NCBI RefSeq assembly: GCF_009708215.1
Contig: NZ_CP046175.1
Span: 558,001 to 622,000, forward strand
Length of the DNA: 64,000 bases
DNA from: Occultella kanbiaonis
Lineage (GTDB): Bacteria; Actinomycetota; Actinomycetes; Actinomycetales; Beutenbergiaceae
Direction of reading: 5' to 3'
A program made the translations under genes and the position numbers. Under the pieces are notes generated by a model, which was not told where the DNA came from, did no database searches, and saw only the letters and a program-made list of their open reading frames with translations. Shown in pieces: positions 26,001-34,794 of this stretch (position 1 is its first letter; the number at the start of each line of letters is the position of its first letter).

Positions 26001-27183
26001 TCCACGCGGCGCGTCCGGCGGTCGCCTGCACCACCAGCCAGACGCGGCGGGCCGGCAGTTCCAGCTCCCCGGGCAGCGCCACGTTCAGCCAGGTCGGTGC
26101 GCCCGCCGTGTCCCGGTTGATCACCAGTTCCGCGGGTCGCGGGAGCAGGGCGGTGCGGCCGGGTTTGCCGTCGTCGTCGGCGAAGAGCCCGACGGCGAGG
26201 CTCGCCTGCGCGGAGACGGAGGTCACCAGCAGGTCGACGGACGTCGCGACGAGCGGCGCGGCCGGCGCCAGCGGCTGCGCCAGCGACCCGCCGGCTTCGA
26301 GGGCCACCAGGTCAACCGCCGCGGCCGCGGTCACCGGCCCGTGCACCACCTGGGTCGCGGCGAACGCCCCGAGCACCTGCCCGGTCGTGCCGGCGACCAC
26401 GGCGCCCGCCGGCACCGCGACGACCAGGCGACCTCCGTCGTCGGACGGGACGCCGTCGAACGCGTACTGCGCGCGCACGGTGCGCACCTGCGCGGGCGCC
26501 ACGGCGAGTGTGAACTCGACGTCGAGGGTGACGTCCAGGCGGGCGATCGAGTCCGAGTGCAGCACGAGTTCGAGCACGTGAGCGCCGTTGGCCACGGGCA
26601 GGCCGGGCAGCAGGGCCGTCACCACCTCGCTGAAGTCCGGGGTGGTGACGGAGGCGGTCAGGTCCCCGAAGTGGGACCAGAACACCGGACCGCCGGCGAC
26701 GGCGAGGGTGAGGTTGCTCGGTGGGGAAGCGACCCGGAGCACGGACACGTCCACCCCACCGGCGGGCACCCGCAGCCCGGTGACGCTCACCCCCGGCAGC
26801 TCGGTCGAGTTCGAGAGCTCGAACGCCGGGCCGTCGGTGAAGCCGCCGTTGGAGTCGAGGCCGAGGAACCCGCCGCCGAGGTCCACCAGCAGCGGCGCGC
26901 CGGCGAACCCGCTGCCGGTCAGCGACGCGAGCCGGCGCCGGGCGTGCAGGTCCACCTCGAGGGCGCCGGTGCCGACCACCTTCGACGCCCCCCACGAGCC
27001 CGGACCGGTCCCGGCGCCGAACGTCAACGACTCCAGGAACCGGCCATCGGCGTCGGCGCTGACCGGCGTGAGGGTGAGGGTGGCCCGGCCGAGCACGGCG
27101 CCAACGGGCAGCCGGCGCAGCACGAGGCGCCGGTCCCGCTCGAACGGCAGCAGCGCACCGGTGTGCCGTGCCTGCACGTGCAT
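23080..27183 (-). CDS. Giant CIS-associated protein with C-terminal zinc ribbon and helix-hairpin-helix-like domain
   Basis: A 1367-residue protein, last gene of the injection-system operon. Residues 1-1190 are beta-rich, low in Lys and Cys, with short Gly/Ala-rich linkers (near residue 430) and a middle part whose repeated hydrophobic strands (AVAIDPGGRRLIVSID, LALDATGGLAVVVGAD, VAVSPPGTHAVLTR) resemble beta-propeller blades. Around residue 1218 a zinc ribbon appears: CYCRGCG, then CTSCG 25 residues later. The last 65 residues (FIGPARAAALVAAGVPDVVA onward) resemble a helix-hairpin-helix DNA- or protein-binding fold. No match to a standard CIS part is recognised; position suggests a fibre, target-binding or cargo protein. 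The ATG at 27183 follows GGAGGT. No signal peptide is visible. Confidence 0.8.
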   Translation of the reverse strand: MHVQARHTGALLPFERDRRLVLRRLPVGAVLGRATLTLTPVSADADGRFLESLTFGAGTGPGSWGASKVVGTGALEVDLHARRRLASLTGSGFAGAPLLVDLGGGFLGLDSNGGFTDGPAFELSNSTELPGVSVTGLRVPAGGVDVSVLRVASPPSNLTLAVAGGPVFWSHFGDLTASVTTPDFSEVVTALLPGLPVANGAHVLELVLHSDSIARLDVTLDVEFTLAVAPAQVRTVRAQYAFDGVPSDDGGRLVVAVPAGAVVAGTTGQVLGAFAATQVVHGPVTAAAAVDLVALEAGGSLAQPLAPAAPLVATSVDLLVTSVSAQASLAVGLFADDDGKPGRTALLPRPAELVINRDTAGAPTWLNVALPGELELPARRVWLVVQATAGRAAWSAAPGPADEGGLPGPALQQTRDGGLSWRAVDGAGAAGAAGAVGAAGIGAAAALRLRHATTGFRMPLELRAGGGGQEVAVSLQRFAPSGAVDFSLDFPEVADALNTALSSAGGGPDAGEEIANGDFGQWYRVGQQPVETGRLSGAPEVAQDLAVVAPDGAEVFVVGHRFVDDAPVAVLTAYETYSRRRLLRTDLGAGEPLAVAIDPGGRRLIVSIDARRGVGLSSSSVTRGALVVVDAATGRPLGEPIVVPDPVTHLAPAADGLGVYLAGVTSTESGRRTVVRHLDWALLEAAATGGPLPADIPADDVPGVPVALATGIDGLVAVLTRTPSPSSGADEVTHLFVYDDRAAVGVGDRREATPDVVEGARGVACAPGQVLVLTAAQVRYLDPGNLEVGARVGVGGPNSPASALALDATGGLAVVVGADAVTVLDVAARRTSAGRYTLAGDGDPGVAVSPPGTHAVLTRPFADAAVLITIGDPVPVEWELTAGQVRPIALPTGRLMALIGDRPVALRQAPVPAPAPAPGLRQTAKPGAVAQSALAQVVPVVGGARYRFAFDGVALVEGASAQVRWIGDACGVERVDRVPVSVFDTADRSVLERVPHHEAVLTAPAGARSAEVRFHAAESYLLVDDVSLAGSADVAGTTWSPVESVAAGALTSTPTDGGATFTNGGAAPSELAQVVGVSAGDTYELTFRAVTTGAPGARLEVRFADEATTAVGQSVVLEVDELDLDAHGATGTVPAGAVEAILAIVVPPGAALTLTDLHLRLGSPTEVEVYLASEAPGEVSLTGVGVVLEEGPTAPAPVPPEGLCPPTPPGSSEDGTACYCRGCGRTAPVPRAPQAISTAGRPVSVGTCTSCGTGVVRTGGRVVGRAGGQPTAVALPMFRLPARTPATGPALVAEVMVEASLEEVEFIGPARAAALVAAGVPDVVALAGADPTLVATLPGVSTTLAPRIIAAAAALVRARGSRVLLGL

Positions 27184-27213
27184 GGTGACCTCCACTCGTG
27201 AGCCGGCCGGGAC

Positions 27214-28224
27214 TCAGACCTTCAGCAGGACCATCAGCTTCAGCTCGTTCTCGAACCGGCCGATGTTGTCGTTGCCGGGCAGGTCCTGGTCCGGGTCCAG
27301 CACCGGCTGGCTCGGGTCGTTGATGTAGGCCCGTGCGCGGGACTCGGGCCCGTCGTCCGCACGGTGCGGGGGCACGAACCAGAGCGCGGTCCGGTTGTTG
27401 TCCAGGTGCTGCACCCCCACGTTCGCCGGCCGCGCGAGCAGCCGCACGCCGTCGTTGCCGAACACGTTCAGCCCCGGGAAGTTGACCGTCTTGCGCGGGT
27501 GGCTGATGAACAGGATGTCGTCCCAGTCCCCGTTGTCCTTGAGCCGCTTCACGGACTGCTGCTCCTTGCAGCAGCGTTCGAACCAGGGCGAGCGGGCGTA
27601 CTGGTCGTCGCTGAACCGGTCGTTCGGAGCCGCGAAGAACGCCTGCCAGAACTCGGTCTCGAGGTCGTCGAGGCTCGAGGTGTCGGTGTAGGACACCTGG
27701 TACCGGGTGAGCATGTCCTTGAACGGGATGCCGACGTCCGGGCCGTCGGGTGGCTGGATGTCGATGGCGCGCCGGCCACCGGAGTTGTTCGGGACCCGGA
27801 CCCGGCGCTCCTCCGCCTGGCACAGGTAGAACGTGGCGAACGCGGCGCGGGTCTCGTCGTCCTCGCGGGCCGCCACCTCGAAGTATTCGAGCTGGTAGAG
27901 GTCCACGAGCGGCGGGGTGCCGAGCTCGTGCTCGATGACGGTGATGTCCCCGCCCTTGAGCACCTTGAACAGCTGCTGGTACCCGGTGCGCTCACGGACC
28001 TCGTCGAGGACCCGGCGGGCCACCTCCTCGGTGAGGGCGGCGATGTCCAGGCCGCCCACGTGGTGGGCGTCGTCGGCCGTCGCGACGTGGGTGATCGCCT
28101 CGGCGGCCGCGGCGGCCTGCGTTCGGATGTCCTCGTGGATCCTCACCTGCATGGTGTTCCATGCGTCAGCGGTGACGAGATCGCCGGGCTCCTGGGTCAC
28201 GTACGGGGGTGCTGTCTCGGTCAT
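27214..28224 (-). CDS. CIS tail-fibre/baseplate-associated protein (putative)
   Basis: A 336-residue protein. The N-terminal 60 residues (TQEPGDLVTADAWNTMQVRI, then helical Ala/Glu-rich sequence) resemble the start of phage fibre or neck-fibre proteins, where such a segment docks to the baseplate. The rest is mixed alpha/beta with RRAIDIQPPDGPDVGIPFKD and a C-terminal LKLMVLLKV. Function is inferred mainly from its place directly after the gpI-like gene, where fibre genes normally lie. The ATG at 28224 has GGAAGG six bases upstream; an ATG at 28230 touches that sequence and overlaps the previous stop (ATGA). Confidence 0.65.
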   Translation of the reverse strand: MTETAPPYVTQEPGDLVTADAWNTMQVRIHEDIRTQAAAAAEAITHVATADDAHHVGGLDIAALTEEVARRVLDEVRERTGYQQLFKVLKGGDITVIEHELGTPPLVDLYQLEYFEVAAREDDETRAAFATFYLCQAEERRVRVPNNSGGRRAIDIQPPDGPDVGIPFKDMLTRYQVSYTDTSSLDDLETEFWQAFFAAPNDRFSDDQYARSPWFERCCKEQQSVKRLKDNGDWDDILFISHPRKTVNFPGLNVFGNDGVRLLARPANVGVQHLDNNRTALWFVPPHRADDGPESRARAYINDPSQPVLDPDQDLPGNDNIGRFENELKLMVLLKV

Positions 28225-28226
28225 GA

Positions 28227-31200
28227 TCATCCTTCCTCTGCGGGTCGGTCCGGCACTGCCGGCACTGTGGGGCCACCGAAGCGAGCCCGGTCCCTGGTGA
28301 CGACGGCGCGGATCCCGGCCGCCTTGGCGGTGCCGACCCCGATCGGGGTCGGGTCGAGCAGACGTTCGGCGAGGGTGGGTGGCTCGGGTCCGGCGACCAC
28401 GGCGCGGGCGTTCTCGAAGCGGGCACCGGGCAGGTGCACGGTGACGTCGTAGATCTCCGGGCCGACCACGCGCATCGACACGCTGATGTCGTTGCCGTAG
28501 GCGCCCGGATCGGCCGCACGGACCTCGAGGAACCCGGGCGCCAGCCCCGGCCCGGAGACGTACATCCGGGCCGGCTGGGTCGGGGAGCCGAGACTCAGGT
28601 GAACCGGCTCCCGGAACGGGAGCGCCACGGGGCGCCAGCCGATCGGGACGGTCGGCGCCGGCGAGCACTCGATCAGGGCGGACTCGGCGTTCACCCGGGT
28701 GATGACGTTGTCGTCGTCGCCCAGCGGCTCGGTCACCACCCCGGCGATCAGTTCCGGCTCGGCCGCGCCGAACCTCGCCTCGCCGAAGGCTCGCCCGAAC
28801 CTGGGGTCGAGGTCCGCGGGCAGGTTCACCTCGAACGACCCGGCGGTGTGCGAGTCCCATGTCACGCTCACGTGCGCGCTCGCGGGGCGGTCCGCCGTCG
28901 CCGTGAACCGGGCCGGTACGGCGGTCGGGGAGAACCGGCTCACGTCGAACACCGCGTCCTCCACGCAGGGGCCACCGGCGAAGGAGTCCTCGTCGAAGAT
29001 CGCCTCGTCGAACCGGGCCGCGTCGCACTCGGTCCAGCTCCACCGGTTCCGGCCTCGGCGCACGGTGAGCGGACCGAGCGGGCCGTGCCCGCCGCCGGTG
29101 CTCACGTGGATCAGGGCCGGGTCCACGGGGTGCCACCCGGACGGTCCGCGCACCCGTGCGCCGATTCCGCCCGGCGCCCATTCCAGGACGAGTTCGCCGC
29201 GGGCCGGCACGGTGGTGTCCACGTGCACCGACCACCCGGCGGCCGGGTCGGTCAGCCGAGGTCCGTGCACGCCGCCGGGGGAGTCCACCCGCACCCGGCC
29301 GGGCACGTCCGCCGAACCGGACGAGGAGAAGACCAGCACCCCGCCGTGCGCGACGGCCGCGGTCACCGTGTCCGTGCTGGGCGGGTACTCGACCACCTCG
29401 AGGTGACGGGTCGGCACCACCTCGACGGCGCCGCCCGGCCCGGTCGTCGGGGACGTCAGCACGAGCCGGTCGGTGGGGCCGAGCGCGGCCACCCCGGGGG
29501 CCACCGACTCGATCGCGGCGACGATCTCGGCGCCGAGCGTGGCCGACGGCGTCACTCCGGCCAGGTCCGCGTCGACCGGTTCGCCGTGGTCGAGGCGCAG
29601 CCGAAGCACCGAGCGTTCGGTCAGGTCGACCGGTGCGAGCAGGTCCACCTCGCCATCGATCGTGGCCGGGGTGGGGTCGGTGCCGGTCACCGATGGGCCC
29701 ACGGCGCCGAACAGCAGCGGCGCGGCGTCGCCGACCTCCGCGCGGGTCACCTCGAGCCGGCTCGCCGGGCCCGTGGTCGGGGAGGTCAGGGCGAGCGCGA
29801 GGCCGCCGGGGATCGGCACGCTCGCCGCGTCGGCGGTGGTGGCCGCACGGATCGCCGCGGTGATCGCCGCGAGGTCGACGATGCCGGCGCCGCCGGGACC
29901 GGCGCCGCCGCCCGGAGCACCCGAGGCGGAGGTGAGGTCGATGTCCACCGGTGCTCCGCCGTCGACCCGGAGCCGGAGCAGGCGACGCGTACCCAGGTCC
30001 GCGCCACCGGTGAGGTCGACCGTGCCGACCACCCGGGCGGCGGTCGCAGCCAGGCCGGTGTAGGTCCGCGGCGCGGGGATGCCCAGGACCACCGGGGTGG
30101 CGTCGGTGCCGGCGGCGGGCGCCTCGATCACCAGCGCGCTGCCGCCGCCGACGGTCGGGGAGGTGAGCAGCACGTGGGCGCCGTCGTGGGCGGCGACCGG
30201 GGCGCCGAGGGCGACGTTGATCTGGGCGCAGATCCGGGCCAGGCCGAGGGTGGCCGGGGTGGTGCCGTCGCCGAGCGGGACGTCCACGGGTGCGGCGCCG
30301 TCGACTCCGAGCCGCAGCGCCGCGTCGGCGGGCAACGGCGCGCCGTCGCCGAGGTCCACGGTGCCCGTGAACCGGACGCCGGCGGGGCCGGTGCCGGTGA
30401 CGGACCCGACGGCGGCGGCCCCGAGGACCTGATCGGCGGCGTCCAGCGGATGCGGCGGTTCGAGCGCCACCCGGGACGCCGCGCCCTGGGTCGGGTCGAG
30501 GAGCACCACCGTGCGCCCGTCGGTGCTCACCTCCAACCCGGGGACGCCGTCGGCCAGGTGCTGGGCGATCTCGGCGGCGGTGGTGGCGCGCGGGCGAGGC
30601 CCGGCGCAGTCCACCTCGACGGCGCCGGAGTCGCCGACCACGACCCGTAGGAACGATCCGCCGGTCAGGTCGATCCCGCCGGACAGGTCGGTGCTCGTGG
30701 CCAGCCGCGCGGACGTGCCGGGCAGCCCGTGGGCGGTGCGGGCGGTGAAGCCGAGCACCGTGGTCGCCGCCTCGTCGAGGACCCGGGCCCGGGTCACGAA
30801 CCGGCGCCGCACGGTGGTGACGATCGGGTCCACCTCGAGCGATCCCGCGGCACCCGCGGTCGGCGAGGTCAGGATCAGGTGGGTGCCGTCGTCCCCGGCG
30901 ACCGGGTCCTCCTCGGCGCCGAGGGCGGCGTTGACCGCGTCCGCGAGTTCGCCGACGTCGGCGGCGGTCACGTCCGCCACCCCGGCGCGCAGGTCGATCT
31001 CGACCGGCTCACCACCGTCCACGGCGAGCCGGAGCAGGTTCCGGGAGGAGAGGTTCAGCCCACCGGCGAGGTCCGCGGTGCCGGTGAGGTTCGCGGTCAC
31101 CTGCGCGGCGCCGCGACCGGACCGGGGCCGCAGCCCGAGCACGTCGAGCGCGGCGTCGCCCTCGACCTCCTCGATGCGCAGCACCGCGGTCGGGCCCTCG

Positions 31201-32600
31201 GAGGAGGACGCCAGGCTGAGGCGGGCGCCGTCGTGGGAGGCGCACTCGGTGCCGAGGCCCTCGTTGATCGCGGTGACCAGTTCGTTCGGGGTGGTCGCGG
31301 CGGGGTCGAGCCCGGCCACGTCCAGGGTGACGGCGGGGGCGGCGTCCAGGCCGAGCCGCAGCTGCGAGTGCCCGCGCAGGTCCACGCCGGACCCGATGGC
31401 GCGGCCCGAGATCACCCGGGCCGGGGTGGCGTCGGTGCCGACCGCGAGCCGCGGCGCCGAACCGAACAGGGTGGTGGTGGCGGATTGGGCGGCCGGCTCG
31501 GTCAGCGCGATCGAGCCGGCGTCCCCGAGGGTGGGGGAGGTGAGGGTCAGGAAGGCGCCGTCGTCGGTCGCGACCGGGATGCCGGCGCCGGCGTTGATCG
31601 CCGCCGTGATCTCGGCGACGTCCACCGCGGCCGGGTCCGCTGCACCTGCGGCGCAGTCCACCTCGGCGACGTGGTCGGCGTCGGTGACGATGCGCAGGTA
31701 CCGGGTCGCGCGCAGGTCCACCGGGGCGGACAGGTCCGCCCGGCCGGTGATCGTGGCCCGGCGCGAGCCGGCGCCGGTGTACCGGCGCGGCGCCAGCCCG
31801 AGCACGAGTTGGGCGGCGTCATCCAGGCCGTCCTCGATGGCGACGGCGGAGCCCGGCCCGGTCGTGGGGGAGGTGAGGACGAGGTGGCCGGCCTCGACCG
31901 TCGCGACGGCGGCGCCGAGTTCCGCGTCGAGGGCGGCGGCGAGCTCGGCGGCCGTCGTGCTCGACGGGTCGGCGACGCCGGTGGTCAGGTCCGCGGGGAT
32001 CGCGCCGCCGTCGTCGAGGGCCACCCAGAGGGTGCGCGCGCCGGTGAGGTCGATCCCGCCGGCGAGGTCGACGGTGCCGACGAGCCGGCCGGGCGCGGCG
32101 TCGCGCCCGCCGACCCGGGCGGCGCCGATGCCGAGCACCGCCGACGCCGCGTCGGCGCCCCGGGGGGCGCTCGTGGTGAGCACGTCCGTGTCACCCGCGG
32201 CTCCGTCCTCCTTGCCCCGGTCCCACCAGGCGTCGAGCGAGGCGTCCTCGATGTGCAGGCCGAGGGCTTCCGCGGTGATCCGTAGGATTCCCCGCACCGT
32301 GACGGTCCCCTCGAGGTGGGTGCGCACGAACGCGAGCAGGTGCTCACGGAACTCCTCCACGCTCTCGTCCGGTCGCGGCGCCAGCCCGTACAGGGCCGCG
32401 AACAGGGCGAGGTCCGTGATCGCGGTCTCGCCGGCGTCGGCGAAGGTCACCCAGTGCGCGCGCATCACCGCGATCAGCGAGTTCTCGGCGGACTGGAGTT
32501 CCCCGCCGTGGGCGTCGCTGAAGGCCCGGAGCGCGCTCGGGTCGCCCCGCACCGCGAAGGTGGGTGGCAGGTTCGCCAGGATGCGATCGGCCTTAGGCAT
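28227..32600 (-). CDS. CIS baseplate gpI-like protein with eight tandem domain repeats
   Basis: A 1457-residue protein. Residues 1-125 (ADRILANLPPTF at the start, FREHLLAFVRTHLEGTVTVR later) look like phage tail protein I, the Pvc12/gp7-type wedge component. Residues about 145-1060 hold eight imperfect tandem repeats of 105-125 aa. Each has the pattern DLxGGxDLxxxxxLRLxVDG, an AEIxxAINxxLG helix, a DGxxLxLTSPTTG strand pair, and VLG near the end, recalling the flagellin hook IN motif. The remaining 400 residues are beta-rich with a NRWSWTECDAARFDEAIFDE segment. It overlaps the gpJ gene by eight bases. The repeat part probably forms an elongated or ring-like extension of the baseplate. Confidence 0.8.
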   Translation of the reverse strand: MPKADRILANLPPTFAVRGDPSALRAFSDAHGGELQSAENSLIAVMRAHWVTFADAGETAITDLALFAALYGLAPRPDESVEEFREHLLAFVRTHLEGTVTVRGILRITAEALGLHIEDASLDAWWDRGKEDGAAGDTDVLTTSAPRGADAASAVLGIGAARVGGRDAAPGRLVGTVDLAGGIDLTGARTLWVALDDGGAIPADLTTGVADPSSTTAAELAAALDAELGAAVATVEAGHLVLTSPTTGPGSAVAIEDGLDDAAQLVLGLAPRRYTGAGSRRATITGRADLSAPVDLRATRYLRIVTDADHVAEVDCAAGAADPAAVDVAEITAAINAGAGIPVATDDGAFLTLTSPTLGDAGSIALTEPAAQSATTTLFGSAPRLAVGTDATPARVISGRAIGSGVDLRGHSQLRLGLDAAPAVTLDVAGLDPAATTPNELVTAINEGLGTECASHDGARLSLASSSEGPTAVLRIEEVEGDAALDVLGLRPRSGRGAAQVTANLTGTADLAGGLNLSSRNLLRLAVDGGEPVEIDLRAGVADVTAADVGELADAVNAALGAEEDPVAGDDGTHLILTSPTAGAAGSLEVDPIVTTVRRRFVTRARVLDEAATTVLGFTARTAHGLPGTSARLATSTDLSGGIDLTGGSFLRVVVGDSGAVEVDCAGPRPRATTAAEIAQHLADGVPGLEVSTDGRTVVLLDPTQGAASRVALEPPHPLDAADQVLGAAAVGSVTGTGPAGVRFTGTVDLGDGAPLPADAALRLGVDGAAPVDVPLGDGTTPATLGLARICAQINVALGAPVAAHDGAHVLLTSPTVGGGSALVIEAPAAGTDATPVVLGIPAPRTYTGLAATAARVVGTVDLTGGADLGTRRLLRLRVDGGAPVDIDLTSASGAPGGGAGPGGAGIVDLAAITAAIRAATTADAASVPIPGGLALALTSPTTGPASRLEVTRAEVGDAAPLLFGAVGPSVTGTDPTPATIDGEVDLLAPVDLTERSVLRLRLDHGEPVDADLAGVTPSATLGAEIVAAIESVAPGVAALGPTDRLVLTSPTTGPGGAVEVVPTRHLEVVEYPPSTDTVTAAVAHGGVLVFSSSGSADVPGRVRVDSPGGVHGPRLTDPAAGWSVHVDTTVPARGELVLEWAPGGIGARVRGPSGWHPVDPALIHVSTGGGHGPLGPLTVRRGRNRWSWTECDAARFDEAIFDEDSFAGGPCVEDAVFDVSRFSPTAVPARFTATADRPASAHVSVTWDSHTAGSFEVNLPADLDPRFGRAFGEARFGAAEPELIAGVVTEPLGDDDNVITRVNAESALIECSPAPTVPIGWRPVALPFREPVHLSLGSPTQPARMYVSGPGLAPGFLEVRAADPGAYGNDISVSMRVVGPEIYDVTVHLPGARFENARAVVAGPEPPTLAERLLDPTPIGVGTAKAAGIRAVVTRDRARFGGPTVPAVPDRPAEEG

Positions 32601-34197
32601 CGGCGTCCTCCGTGGCGACGTCGGCAGGCGTCATGTCGAGCGCGATCCACCACTGCTCACCGGAGACCTCGGCGCGGACGGCGAACGTGCCGGCTTCGAT
32701 CTCGGCGTCCGTCGCCGGTTCGCCGGCGCGGTCGGGTGCCGTGGAGAGGAGCAGGGACCGGTCCGGGATCCGGCCGGTGGTGGGTGCGTTCACCCCGGCC
32801 GTGGCCACCGAGGCGGCGAGTGCGGCGCGCAGGGCCGCGTCGTCGGAGCCGTCCGGCAGCAGCTGGACCGCCTGCACCAGGGCGTCGACGAGCCCGGCGT
32901 CACCCTCCGGCCCGGCCAGGTCCGCGCGTGCGACCACGACGTCCACGATGGTCGCCTCCTGCACGTCGGGGACGGCGCGGATCGCGGCGAGCAGGGTGGC
33001 GCCGTCGGCCGCCTCGCCCCGGGTGAGCCCGTCCACGTACGCCGCGGCGGCGGCGACGATGTCCGCGCGCACCTGCTCCTGCCCGGGGCCGGACAGCCCC
33101 GCCGTGATGCTCGCGCGCACCCGGGGGCTGATGAACACGTACCGGGCCACCAGGGTGGCAACCACCCCGGCCGCGCGGGTGGCGTGCACGGCGTCGGTGA
33201 GAGAGGGCAGCCGCTCGGGCTCGGCGTCGACCACCACGGTGACCGTGCCCGGCTCGGAGCGGGACCCGAGCGGTGAGTTCGGGTCGAAGAACTCCACCGG
33301 CGTGCCGCGGCCCTCCCGGATCACCCGGTCGAGCGCGGCCAGGGTCGCCTTGCCGAGCGAGCGCAGCGCAGCCTTCGCGCGGGTGCGCAGCTCGTCGTCG
33401 GTCTCGTCCGCGGCGGCCCGGATGGTCGGGTCGAGGTTGCTGACGTTCTCGATGCCGGCGATCGGCTGGGTCATCTCGGAGATCGCGCCGGCGGCCACGA
33501 GGCCGTCGTCCCCCGCGAACGCCACATCCGCGCGGATCGGGGCGTCGATGCGGACCTGCCCGGTCTGCAGGGTGCGCGGCTGGGTGGTGGTGAACACCTT
33601 CGCGTCGGCGGTGGCCAGACGGGTGCCGGCCGGGATGTTGATGTTGCCGTCCACGCCCGCGGCGCGGAAGAACGTGGCGAGCCCCTCGGCGAACTCGGCC
33701 GTCTTGCGGGTCACCCCGAGGATCGCGACCACGTAGTCCAGCGAGGTCCCGGTCGCGGTGTCCACGAAGGCGGAGAGGTAGGCGAGGTTGATCTGCTGGT
33801 AGACGACGGCGATCTCGCGGCCGATGGCCTCCGTGAGGGTGCGGGTCACCGATCCGACGTTGATGTCGGAGAGCGGGGATCGGGTATCCAGGCGGAAGTA
33901 GTCGACGTAGAACGTGGACTCGTCGTCCGGGTGGGTGCCGTCCTCGAGCCAGATCACATTGTTCGTGGCGGTCCCGCTGAACGTGAAGTCGATCGCGAGC
34001 AGGAACGTGCGCGGCGCCCCGCCGGAGGTGCCGGTGATGCCTCGGATGCCACCGGCCGGCTCGGCGAGCGGGTACGTGCCGATCTTGAGGTCGAAGACGA
34101 TCGGCTCGTTCACGACCCCGCCGACCACGGAGGTGAGGATGTCCCCGACCAGGTCCCCGTACGGCCGGTTGACGAGGTTGACCACGTCCTCGTTCAT
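32593..34197 (-). CDS. CIS baseplate wedge protein, gpJ/gp6 (Pvc11) type
   Basis: A 534-residue baseplate J-like protein. The core has IREGRGTPVEFFDPNSPLGS, GTVTVVVDAEPERLPSLTDA and VARYVFISPRVRASITAGLS, which match the conserved J-like fold, and a helical N-terminus (VNRPYGDLVGDILTSVVGGV) that contacts the inner baseplate. The INIPAGTRLATADAKVFTT strand is also typical. With gp25 and gpI it builds the baseplate wedges. The ATG at 34197 overlaps the gp25 stop (ATGA). Confidence 0.9.
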   Translation of the reverse strand: MNEDVVNLVNRPYGDLVGDILTSVVGGVVNEPIVFDLKIGTYPLAEPAGGIRGITGTSGGAPRTFLLAIDFTFSGTATNNVIWLEDGTHPDDESTFYVDYFRLDTRSPLSDINVGSVTRTLTEAIGREIAVVYQQINLAYLSAFVDTATGTSLDYVVAILGVTRKTAEFAEGLATFFRAAGVDGNINIPAGTRLATADAKVFTTTQPRTLQTGQVRIDAPIRADVAFAGDDGLVAAGAISEMTQPIAGIENVSNLDPTIRAAADETDDELRTRAKAALRSLGKATLAALDRVIREGRGTPVEFFDPNSPLGSRSEPGTVTVVVDAEPERLPSLTDAVHATRAAGVVATLVARYVFISPRVRASITAGLSGPGQEQVRADIVAAAAAYVDGLTRGEAADGATLLAAIRAVPDVQEATIVDVVVARADLAGPEGDAGLVDALVQAVQLLPDGSDDAALRAALAASVATAGVNAPTTGRIPDRSLLLSTAPDRAGEPATDAEIEAGTFAVRAEVSGEQWWIALDMTPADVATEDADA

Positions 34198-34694
34198 GCT
34201 GCACCTCCCACGAGTGGCACGCCGACCACGAGGTTCAGCTCGGTCTGGGTGCCGATGATGACGACGGCGGCGCGTACCTCCAGGCGGGTGGCGTCGCGTG
34301 GGTCAGTGGTCACCGTGATCGACGCGACCCGCTCCACCCGGGGCTCCTCGGCGAGCGCCTGCAACGCGTAGAGCTTGGCCCGGTTGCGGGTGGTGGGCGT
34401 GTTCGGTTCGCCGATGAGCTCGTGGAGCCGGCTGCCGTAGGTCGGGTGGCCGAGGTGGGCGAGCTCGCCGACCTCGGTGAGGAAGCGGAGCAGCAGCGCC
34501 TGTTCGAGGTTCTCCCAACCGGTCACCGGGAGCAGGTCGTGGCCCGGGTCCGGCTGACCGGGCTCGAGCAGCTGCGGGCGGGGCCCGGTGCGCAGGTCCT
34601 CGCCCCGCTCGCGCTGGGCGGCGGTCAACAGGTCGCCGACCAGGCGCAGGTCGGTCCCGGCGAGCGCCTCGCGTTCGGCGGTGGGGATGCTCAT
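34194..34694 (-). CDS. CIS baseplate protein, gpW/gp25 (Pvc9) family
   Basis: A 166-residue protein with the gp25 hallmark: LLLRFLTEVGELAHLGHPTY, then GSRLHELIGEPNT, and the C-terminal beta segment RLEVRAAVVIIGTQTELNLV. gp25-family proteins start sheath polymerisation and join the tube-sheath to the wedges. About 50 extra residues precede the domain. It is coupled to the gpJ gene and separated by 100 bp from the PAAR-like gene, a stretch that holds a 15-bp tandem duplication (TGCGGTCCGGGTC at 34720 and 34735). Confidence 0.92.
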   Translation of the reverse strand: MSIPTAEREALAGTDLRLVGDLLTAAQRERGEDLRTGPRPQLLEPGQPDPGHDLLPVTGWENLEQALLLRFLTEVGELAHLGHPTYGSRLHELIGEPNTPTTRNRAKLYALQALAEEPRVERVASITVTTDPRDATRLEVRAAVVIIGTQTELNLVVGVPLVGGAA

Positions 34695-34794
34695 CGCGTC
34701 CTCCTCTCTGCTGGGTCGGTGCGGTCCGGGTCTGTGCGGTCCGGGTCCGGGGCGGCTGCGCCGGGGTGGCCGGCGCGGGCCGGCACGCGCGCGA

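Noticed and set aside
23710-27201. Very long plus-strand open frames opposite the CIS genes
   Set aside because: They are antisense shadows of high-GC coding DNA. Their translations are Arg/Gly/His/Pro-rich without domains, while the minus-strand frames show domains, ribosome sites and overlapping starts.
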